Shown: positions 45,998 through 57,800 of the stretch, one piece after another
How positions within the stretch are numbered: the first letter of the stretch is position 1
How the letters are laid out: each line of letters starts with the position of its first letter
Assembly: GCF_000002985.6 (NCBI RefSeq)
Contig: NC_003282.8
Coordinates: 3,534,001 to 3,598,000, forward strand
Direction of reading: 5' to 3'
Length of the DNA stretch: 64,000 nucleotides
Source: Caenorhabditis elegans
Lineage: Eukaryota > Nematoda > Chromadorea > Rhabditida > Rhabditidae
Program-made: the position numbers and the translations under genes
Notes under the pieces: generated by a model
The model's input: only the letters and a program-made list of their open reading frames with translations
Told to the model about the DNA's origin: nothing
The model's database searches: none

Positions 45998-46954
45998 ATG
46001 AACGATGCTCCAAGTACGAGTAGAGACGCCGCTCAATGCGAAATTTGTGGACGAATTTTGAAGTCGGATGAGAGTTTAAGAAAGCACGAGAGGATTCATG
46101 ACGAGGCTGAACGGTAATTTTCCGAGAAAACCTTGTATTTAATTAGATTAAATAAAAAATGTGTTCAAAAAATTCAGAAAACTCGAATGTTCCACGTGCC
46201 AAAAGCGATTTCATAACGCCGAATTGCTCCGAAAACACCAAATTGTTCATGATATTCCAAAGTAGGTTTATATTATGCTGAACAATTAAAAAAAGGCAAA
46301 AATTCCAGAAAATCGATAATTTGTGAGGTTTGCGGCAAGAAATACAGCTCGAAATCGGCGTTAGCAAAACACAAAAGGACGCATGAGACGGATAAAAGGT
46401 GCAAAATAAAATTAATTTTTGGGAGTTCGCAAAAAAAAACTCAAAAACTGTACTTTCTGCAGAAATTATCATTTTTAGATGGTTTTTTTAAAAATATTAA
46501 ACATCAAAATTTTATAAGAACAGACAATTTACAGCCGATTTTTTTTCCATTTTGGAGCGAAATTTGTTAATATTCGGCTACTTTGCAGTAAGAAATGCCC
46601 AAATTTATAGAAATTAATAACATTTTCATACTGTTTTTTTTTCGGAAAAATTGAGAATTTTATAGTTTTTTTATCGAATTTTATAAAAAATCAGCCGTTT
46701 TTAAGATATTTTTTTCGCAAAAAAATACGTATATTTCCAGATTCACATGTCCAATGTGCTACGCGAGTTTCGATTTAAGTGATCCATTCAAGATCCACTT
46801 GCGGAAACATGATAATCTGAAGCCATTCGGGTGCAGTTATTGCTTCAAGCAGTTCTCATCTCGATCCGTGTGCCGTCGTCATGTTCAGCTGATGCACGAG
46901 AATCAGAAGCGAGCCGGTGATGGAGATAATGATGATGATGATGATATTGATTGA
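45998..46954 (+). CDS. C2H2 zinc-finger protein, five fingers
   Basis: Exons: 45998-46113, 46178-46261, 46309-46398, 46741-46954, giving 167 residues. Each of the first three exons encodes one finger and the last encodes two: CEICGRILKSDESLRKHERIH, CSTCQKRF...LLRKHQIVH, CEVCGKKY...LAKHKRTH, CPMCYASF...KIHLRKH and CSYCFKQF...CRRHVQLMH. Cys-Cys spacing is two and His-His spacing three to four, as in classical DNA-binding C2H2 fingers. The protein is almost nothing but fingers, ending in a short basic and then acidic tail (GDGDNDDDDDID). All finger junctions fall at phase 2, a sign of exon duplication. Likely a nuclear DNA-binding protein; its target is unknown. AATAAA lies at 46973. It ends 113 bases from the convergent BORC-subunit gene. 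Confidence 0.9.
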
Positions 46955-47067
46955 TTTGTGTTGGAAAATATGAATAAATATTTACATATATACTTGGAAA
47001 ATGGGAATAATATACGAAGCATAAGAATTATAAAAAATTGAATAAATTATCATCAAGGGGAATATAA

Positions 47068-48934
<1,867 letters not shown>

Positions 48935-48945
48935 TCAGATTTGTA

Positions 48946-49894
48946 ATGGGACGATGCAACACTGCAACTTTTTCCTCACGAGGGACGAGGAAAAGTGGTT
49001 TCTGGGCCATGGCCGAGGGTCCGACAAGTTTCAGCGGCCATTTATCTTGCTTTGTTTTCCGCCTGTTTTCTTTTGTTTTTCACAGCCTTTTCTCATTTTT
49101 TCTTATTAAAACTGATAAATAAATACTTTTTGCAGATGCTAAAACAATTTCCAAGTAAAAAAATTATGTATTCGGTGGGCAAGCAGCGGTGAAAGTGGTC
49201 AATGCAATATGATGGATTACGGGAATACAAAACCTAAACTTTTTCTGAAACATGATACATATGCTGCTTAGATGCTGAAATTACCTGATTTTCATAACGA
49301 GACCGCTGAAAAAGTTTTGAGATTTTCAAAATTCACCTTTTGGTGAAAAAGTCGAGATTTTCGCACAAGTTGAATTTTGAAAACCTCAAAACTTTTTCAG
49401 CGGTCTCGTTATGAAAATCAGGTAGTTTCAGCATCTAAGCAGCATATGTATCATGTTTCAGAAAAAGTTTAGGTTTTGTATTCCTGTAATCCGTCATATT
49501 ACAATGCCCACTTTCACCGCTGCTTGCCCACTGAATACATAAATTTTTTACTTGGAAATTGTTTTAGCATCTGCAAAAAATATTTATTTATCAGTTTTAT
49601 TAAGAAAAAACGAAAAAAATCGATGAAAAACGAAAGAAAACAGGCGGAAAACAAAGCAAGATAAATGGCCGCTGAAATTTGTCGGCCCCTCGGCCATGGC
49701 CTAGAAACCACTTTTCCTCGTCCCTCGTGAGGAAAAAGTTGCAGTGCGTGGGGACACATCTCTCATATGTCGAGAAATGCGGAGAAATTCCGGAGAATTT
49801 GCGAATTTCACGAAATTTCTCGTCATTTCTCCGCACACTTTCATTGCAAAAAATGTGTCGAGAAATTACAAGAAATTCACTTGCATCGTCCCAT
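48946..49894. repeat. Foldback element with about 390-bp arms
   Basis: 48960-49351 is repeated in inverse orientation at about 49351-49746, with only scattered mismatches, so the two strands show matching spurious peptides. An outer pair, ATGGGACGATGCAA (48946-48959) and its inverse (49881-49894), brackets the palindrome. The right side holds an extra block of about 134 bases (49747-49880), itself with inverted GAGAAATGCGGAGAAAT arms. It lies between the BORC-subunit gene and the 94-residue gene. Confidence 0.85.
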
Positions 49895-50748
49895 AAGAAA
49901 GCAATTTTTGGAATTTTTTAAATTCAATTTTTGAGATAATTTTCAGAAGATTTTTGGAAATTTCTAGAATTTTATGATTTTTTTTTCAGAAATGGGAAAA
50001 ATCGTATAAAAACCAATTTTCGAATCGAATTTTCGGAATTTCTCGGAATACTTACGGTTCGAATAATTTCTTTGTTTATTTGGAAATTTCTAGAATTTCG
50101 AGAATTTTTTATGGTTTCTCAGAAAGTTTAAAGAACTACGTATATTTTTTAATAAACTCTTTTTTGTATTTCTAGAAAAAAAAAATTTTAAAGGAAATTT
50201 TGAAGAACAAAATAATCAAAAACTGCTAGATTTTGGAAAATTTAATTTTTTTTAGATTTCTTCAAACATTTTTTGAAAAAGTTTTAGGTATTTTAAATTA
50301 GTCGCAATAATTATTTTTTTCTGCAAAAATACAAATAAATATTTAAAACCGATGAAAACGGCAAAAAATCAACAAAAAAAAGCGTTCGAAAATAAAATGA
50401 AATAAATATTGATTCAGGAAGAAAACCGTAGGAAAAAATAAAATTTGAGAAAAATAAATGAGGGATCAATAAAAAATGGTGCATATTACCCGATTAAAAT
50501 AGAAAAAAATGAAAATTTGGCTGAAACTGGTTTAAATTTCTCAAAATTCTAAGACTTTTTTTAAAATTGTTTCCCGAAAACAGTTGAAAAACCTCAAAAA
50601 AAAATTTTGTTTCCGAATTTTTAAAAAAAATTTTTCCCAAAAAATTGTGTTTTTTGTCGAATTTTCTCAAAATTGCTCAACATTGTCAGATTTTTTCCGA
50701 AATTTCAGCCAAACAACAAGAAAAAAAAACGCAATTATTGCATCAAAT
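49895..50748. other. A/T-rich spacer
   Basis: No gene. Consists of A- and T-runs with phrases such as TTTCTAGAATTT repeated several times. It is the 3' side of the 94-residue gene at 50749. Confidence 0.6.
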
Positions 50749-51033
50749 TCATAGTTTCATCTCCAAAATCTCGTCTCGGTGGTGACCTGCGTGCCGCCTC
50801 GTATCCACTATTATGCCACTGTGACGTGGCAAATGTGCTCGCCGCGTTCGGAACTGTGACGTAGGCTCGATGAATTCCAACAGACTCCTCGGGTCCACCA
50901 AGAGCCGGTGGTGCTCCGAGAGCATATAAAGAGTAGTAGACATCCAGAAAACCACTCCGAATACAGCTATCAATTGACGAATTTGTGCACAGTTTCCATA
51001 GTCTTTCTGCAGTTTCAGCGGTGTTCGCGGCAT
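50749..51033 (-). CDS. Small single-helix membrane protein, unknown function
   Basis: One exon, 94 residues. The start is chosen because GAAATTTTCAG ends 20 bases upstream of the ATG, a good trans-splice acceptor. The protein begins MPRTPLKLQKDYGNCAQIRQ, has one hydrophobic segment (LIAVFGVVFWMSTTLYML, about residues 21-38) and then a polar, Arg- and His-rich tail (RTRRAHLPRHSG, RRHAGHHRDEI). By the positive-inside rule either end could face the cytosol. It lies about 800 bases downstream of the taf-2 stop on the same strand. No family recognised. It could be a mitochondrial or ER small membrane protein, but nothing in the sequence decides this. Confidence 0.65.
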   Translation of the reverse strand: MPRTPLKLQKDYGNCAQIRQLIAVFGVVFWMSTTLYMLSEHHRLLVDPRSLLEFIEPTSQFRTRRAHLPRHSGIIVDTRRHAGHHRDEILEMKL

Positions 51034-51835
51034 TTTCCGAGCCGAAAATTGTGCTGAAAATTTCAAAAATAAACAGTGTTTTTTTTTGGATTTGTTTTTA
51101 TTTTTTATTTTTGAATAACTTAAAAAAATCTGTTCAAATTTTGTAATTTTTAGCAATTTTGTAAAAATTGGAAAAAATCGAATTTTTTAAAAATGAGAAA
51201 ATGTTAATAAACAATGGTCCCGTAAATCCCGTAAAACATTCAAAAATTGACAGAATTAATTTTTAAAAAAGAGGCTTTAAAATGTCTGCAAAAAAAAACA
51301 TTTTTTCTGAAAATTTTCAGTTTTTTCACATTTTTACTATCAGCCTCGTGGCCTAGTACATGGAAAAACTTGGCCACCGAGTTTTTTCCACGGCCCAGGA
51401 TTACTGTAGGTTCTTCTAAAAAATTTTTTTCCAAATTTTTAGAGGTTTTTTGGGTTTTTCAAAAATTAATTTGTCTATTTTTAAATGTTTAAACGAAATT
51501 TTACCATTATTTATCAATTTTTGGCATTTCTCAATAATTTTCTAATTTAAAAAAAAATCCGATTTTTCCAATTTTTTATCCAAATTTAAACAAATTTTGT
51601 TTTGAAAAACTTCCAAAAATTGTATTTTTCTTCCGGAAAAAGTGCAGAAAATGACTTAAAAAAATTTTTTTTTCGATAAATTCCCATTTTAGTTCCACTG
51701 GAGCTCGAAACCTTTTGAAAAAATTTCCGAACATTTTTCAAAAACCACTTTTTTTCCAAATAATTTGCCGTTTTGGCTCTCAGAATTGCATTTCAAAAAA
51801 CAAAAGTCGAAATTTTTTAATTTTTTCAGTTATTT

Positions 51836-54800
51836 TTACAAATTTTCTTTTTTCCCCACTCTAACAAACTTATTATAAGTGCCAAACGGCGGAGTTTGCG
51901 CCAACAGCCTCGGAATCATTCTCCGAATCGACGGATCTTGTTCCAGCTCGGCGAGCTCCAGGATCCTTGACAAGTCGAGCATCCGAGTATCCGCCGCGTG
52001 CGGATCATTAACAATCCGATCAATGATCAGAGTAATGGCACATCGTCGCATTTGAACACAACAGTTCGGATGGGAAAATGTCCACAAAAGTTGCGAGTCC
52101 AGCGGGAGATATCCACATTTCTGAAGCTGATAGAGTCCGGTGAGCGCGGCGGCTCCGACGACTCGGCCCCAGCTCGGGCTGACCGTATCCATATTTAACG
52201 CGTACGTGAACTCCTTGATGAGCACCCGAACATCGTTGCTCAGATTCTCAGGTAATTCCACGTGGCATGGCAGAGCATCATGCGGGAAGACGCTGGAAGC
52301 CAGCGAATTGTACAGCGCCGCACGGTAGAAATCATCCGAGTAGCGATTCGTCGAGTTGTCGTTGAACTTAATCAGGTCGAGAAGGAAAGGTTGAACGTCT
52401 TCGTGGCATTCGCCTGACTGTCGGCGTAGGCGAGCGATCGCCTGAGGCAGGGCCTGCATTACAAAATATTGCTGTAGGTTTTGAGCGGTGACGACGAAAT
52501 TGTTGGAGCGTGGGATGTTGGTGGCCGCTTTTGAGCCAAAGCTTTCGCTGAAAGAAAGGAAATTGGATTATGGTTTGGTAGACAGATAGGCAGGCAGAAA
52601 AGTAGGCATGTGAGTAGATGGGTAGGCTCGTGTAGGAAGGCATATTTATGTAGGCGGGTGAATAGGTAGGTAGGTATGAAGGCAGGCAACTGGGCACATG
52701 GGTAGGAAGACAAGCTTATAGGCATGAATGTATGCAACTGTGTAGGTAGGTAGGTTGGTGTCTAGGTAGCTAATTGTAAGCATACAGGTAGATCGGAATT
52801 TAGATAGGTAGGTAGGTAGGTAGGCACATAGACGGGGTGGTAGGTAGTTAAGCAGATACGTGAGGAGGCAGATGTGTAGGCAGGCAAGCATATAGGTAGA
52901 AAAGTATAAGTAGACAAGTAATATTTCGGTAGGTTGGCAGGCGCGTAGGTTATTATGTAGGTAGCCACCCTCTTAAGTAGACTGGCGATCTTTTAGGTAG
53001 GCATATAGATAGGCGCGCAGAAAAGGCAAGTAGGCATGTATGTAGCTGTGTAGGTATGTAGACACTCAGCTAAACAGGATGCAGGCAGGCTGGCATAAAG
53101 AGGGACAGGTAGGTAGATAGGTAGGTGCCGCTAGGTAGGTAGGTAGGTAGGCAAATCTTACCGAAACATGTTGATCAAGACGGGCGTCCCAACGGTGAGC
53201 GCTTCGGATTTTCGATTTTGAACGAAAGTGAGCACAAACGCCGCTCGATATCGAATTCTGAAAACTTGAATTTTGTTTTATTATTATCAAAAAACGACCA
53301 TTTTGTGGGCGGAGCTATATAGACCCCGCCCATTTCGTAGGCGGAGCTTAGAAAAATGCGCCTTTGAATCGATTTTCGGGAAAATTTCGAGAGTTTCTGG
53401 GCTAAGCTAAGTGGTGAGTTTCTCCTACAAATCGTGGAACGCCTTACTAAGCCCCGCCCCTTTCTTGGACAAAAAATATCAAACCACGCCCATTTTTTGT
53501 GCGGGGGCTTAGAAAATCGCGATTTTGAACCAACTTTCGGCGAAATTTCGAATATTTCTGAGCCAAAAAAGTGGTGAATTTTTCTCAGCATTAGCGGATC
53601 GTCTAACTAAGCCCCGCCCATTTTCGAGAAAAGTACATTAGCACACGCCCCTTTTGTGGGCGGAGCCTAAGAGGCCACGCCCATTTTGTAGGCGGAATCT
53701 CGAAAAAAGTTTAAATTCATTTTTCGAAGCAAATTTTCGCAAAAATCGGTGAAAATCCAAATTTTTTTTTCGATTCTTCCATCCGTACCTATAAAAGAAC
53801 TTCTCATTCGCCACCGCATCCACAATAACACTGCGACTATGTGCCGACGGCAGCGCCTGTATCCTCTCCAAAGCCTCCATCTGTGCGATGACGTCACGCT
53901 CGTAGCGGAGCATGTACTCCCAGTGGAACATTGGCTGACTGATCGTTATCTCACGGATCAGGAGATAATCGGGATCGATTCGGAGCCAAAGAATCGGCGA
54001 TTCGGCGTCCATATTCGTCAAATCGATTTCGATTTCTTCGCCGGTTAGCAGTGGAACCTTCTTCTTTCTCTGCTTCCGACCCTTGGAATGACACGAGATT
54101 TCGGCGTGGGAGACGGCTCCGTCGATTTGGATGGTATGGGTGAAAGCTCCGTCGACCTCCTGAACCACTACACTTAGAGGGCCCGTGTACTGAGTCCGAC
54201 CGTTGCCTTCTGTGTCGTCCTGCTTGATTTCGATCTCTACAATGTTGCGCTTCCGATTGAAATCGAATTTTACGGCAAACGCGGCATGACCGCCGGTTCG
54301 CACGAATTGGCTTAGGAAGCTCGGGATTTCTTTTCCGGTTACTGAGATTACGCTTCTGGAAAAATATTGAATTTTAATTTTTTTTGGGGCAAGAGCCGAT
54401 TTTTATTTAAAAAAAAAATATGGATACTTTTTTGTTTACTATTAGAAAAATTGATAAACTCGGGCGAAGTGATAAGGTTCCGAAAAATCGATAATTTTAA
54501 TTTTTCTAAAAATCTAATAATGTTTAGAAATCGATAAGCTTTTAGAAAAAAAAAAACAAATAATTTTCAAAGTTTTGGAAAGTCGATAATTTTCCGAAAA
54601 AATTTAAAAAATGTCCGAAAAATCGATAAACTTCTAAAAAACATTGGTTTTTTTTTTGGAATGAATTTCAGGCATTTTTATTATATTTTTTCTGGAGAAA
54701 ATCGAAAAATCGATGATTTTCGTTTTTTTTTTCGAGTTTCTCCGAAATACATCAAAATTATAAATTTATCAATAAATTATAAGCCTGAGCCTAAACCTTA

Positions 54801-57800
54801 TAAGCCTGAGCCTAAACCTAAGCATAAGCCTATCCAACGCCTAATAGTAAGCCTAATAGTAAGTACGTAAAATCTATAATTTTTTGAAATTTTTCCGAAA
54901 TCCATGGCGGCAAATATCTTGTAGCGAAGAGGCCTGCGTCTCTCTTCGCCACACGCTCTCTAGCTGCCGCGGCCTGCTTTTCGCGCCAGTAAATGGCATT
55001 CTCATGATCTCATGGTCCCGTAATCTAACGGGAGTGTTTTAACTATACGGTGCGATCGAGTAATAGTAAACGTGTCATGCGATAGCTGGCATCTTAGGCT
55101 TTCAGAATCTGTAATTTGTTCCGGCGGAAGACCTCTGTGAGTCTGGAAATTTTCATCTGAAAATTTAGTACTGAAATCAGTGCATTTCCTATGGTTAACA
55201 GTGGATTTTTGTCTCTGGCGCCAACAGAAGTCTCACCACAATGGTGGAAGGGCGAAAACATCGCTTCGGTGGCCGAGTGGTGAACGCGTTCGCCTCTTGA
55301 GCAGAAGTTTGTGGGTTCGGTTCCCACACATGGTTTAACTTTTGGCCTTTTTTATACAAAATTTTTAGAACGGGAAACACGTATTTAGAACAGTTTTTTG
55401 AGGGTTTTAAATAAATTTTTTGCTTTTTAATTGAACCACAATTACCCTGGAAACTTTTCAGAAATTTTAATTTTTTCGAAAATTGTCACTTTTTTCTCCA
55501 CCAAACCCATGAGAAAATTTGATCGAAAAGTTTTTTTTTGAAATTTTTTAAAAAATGCATGAAATATTTTAGAGTGTCACAAATATCCTATTTTTCATTA
55601 TTTTCAATGACCGAATCACTGATTCATATCTCTATCTCTGCTATCCATATCTCTGCAGGAAAAAATCGCACAAAAAAGTGATCAACTAGAAACTTGTTAC
55701 ACACAATGTGATCTAAAACTTTTCAGTTGAACACTTTTTTGTAAAAAATTTGGTTGCCAAGATATAGACCTTTAACTATTTAGAATATTCAAAAATAATG
55801 AAGCTCAAATCGATTGGTTCCAACTCGGCAACCAAATTTTTTACAAGAAAGTGTTCAACTAAATAGTTTTAGATCACATTGTGTTTAACAAGTTTCTAGT
55901 TGATCACTTTTTAGTGCGATTTTTTCCTGCAGAGATATGGAGCCTCAAAAACAAGATGTTTTGCCAATATCGATTTGGTAAAACGTCTTGATAAGGCATC
56001 AGAATCAATGATTCGGTCATTGAAAATAATGAAAAATAGGTTATTTGTGACACTCTAAAATATTTCATGCATTTTTTAAAAAATTTCAAAAAAAACTTTT
56101 CGATCAAATTTTCTCATGGGTTTGGTGGAGAAAAAAGTGACAATTTTCGAAAAAATTAAAATTTCTGAAAAGTTTCCAGGGTAATTGTGGTTCAATTAAA
56201 AAGCAAAAAATTTATTTAAAACCCTCAAAAAACTGTTCTAAATACGTGTTTCCCGTTCTAAAAATTTTGTATAAAAAAGGCCAAAAGTTAAACCATGTGT
56301 GGGAACCGAACCCACAAACTTCTGCTCAAGAGGCGAACGCGTTCACCACTCGGCCACCGAAGCGATGTTTTCGCCCTTCCACCATTGTGGTGAGACTTCT
56401 GTTGGCGCCAGAGACAAAAATCCACTGTTAACCATAGGAAATGCACTGATTTCAGTACTAAATTTTCAGATGAAAATTTCCAGACTCACAGAGGTCTTCC
56501 GCCGGAACAAATTACAGATTCTGAAAGCCTAAGATGCCAGCTATCGCATGACACGTTTACTATTACTCGATCGCACCGTATAGTTAAAACACTCCCTAGT
56601 AAGTCAAATAGTAAGCTTAAGCCTAAGCCAAAGCCTAGGAATAAGCCCGATACTAAGCATCAGCTTGAGCCTGAGCCTAAGCCTGAGCCTAATTAGTACC
56701 TAAAAAACGACTCTGTTGTAGTCAACAAATGCCTCCACGCAGCGGGCGTTGTCTTCTTCTCGCTCATATCCAGTCCAACCGTCAGAACCCTATGAAGCAC
56801 TCGCATAAACGGCTCCAATCCAATCCTCCGCTGAAGCATTCGCATCGTCAAAAATCCCTTCTTAAGCATCGCCTCAACATAGAGCGGTGACGCTGTGTAC
56901 TCATGTCGGGGATCCACGTGGAGTGGGAGCTTCTTCGTCGGCTCCGGCGGCGAAAGCACAATTTTTCCCCACTGATGCTCATAGTCACAGACATCGTCCA
57001 TAGCTCGTTTGAGCTGCCAACGAGCTTCAGCGGTGCCGAGCTTTGTCTCAACGTAAAGGCTCGTCAGAAAGCGTGCTATGGAGACTGGGATCCACCAGTG
57101 CCACCACTGAGCCGGGGAGATTAAGCAGCCGAAAAATTGCAGAGCAATGCTGAAAATGAGCTTCTGCCGAGCCTCCTGCACCACATCGATGATTTTCTTG
57201 TGGTAAAGCATTGCGGTTGGCACAATGAGCAATGAGCTGTAGACTTGGATCTCTTCAGTGCATTGATCGACGAATACTACTTTTAGAGTTGGGTACGGGA
57301 AACGGCACGAGAGCTTCTCCTCGAGGAATTCAACCATTTTATCGAGGTACATTGTGGTGTGATTGACGAATGGTTCGAGACCGGGCAGCGAGAATGTGTA
57401 GATCTGGAAAATGGGTCTGTTTTTTTACAAATCCATTTTTTTTGGCTATTTTCAGCATGATTTTCAGCTGAGAAATTCAATTTTTTTTTAAATTTCCGTG
57501 AAAAATCCATTTTTATTATTTTTTAACTAAAACCCCAAATTTCTTGATTTAAGCCAGAAAGTAACTTTTTTGATTTTTTTTTTCGCTAAAAACCGATTTT
57601 TTGCGATTTTCAGCATTTCAATGAATTTCAGGTTTAAAAACTCGAACTAAAACATTTTTCATTCACAGATCATTTTTTTCACTGCAAATTCAAATTTTTT
57701 GAATTTTTCGTTAGAATTCAATTCTTTTCCAATTTTTCTGGATTTTTTAGATGGAAAATCCAAATTTTTTTGTTAAAAATCCAAATTTTCTTATTTTTCC

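Larger units (their letters stand above)
55030..56596. mobile_element. 1.57-kb near-perfect palindrome (foldback element)
   Basis: 55030 (GGGAGTGTTTTAACTATACGG) is inverted at 56596; the arms run inwards for about 750 bases to a short centre near 55813. Long stretches of both arms are identical, including whole unrelated reading frames. Each arm contains one tRNA-like sequence and an ATCTCTGCAGGAAAAAATCGC/ACTTTTT hairpin-arm segment. No transposase is encoded. It sits in taf-2 intron 3 in DNA otherwise made of telomere-type repeats. Confidence 0.9.

Noticed and set aside
55263..55331. A functional tRNA-Ser or tRNA-Leu gene
   Set aside because: The anticodon stem is mispaired and no acceptor stem forms, despite good A and B boxes.
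55094..56532. Pair of identical small proteins in mirrored position
   Set aside because: They are the same sequence read from both arms of the palindrome and overlap the tRNA-like unit; no coding evidence.
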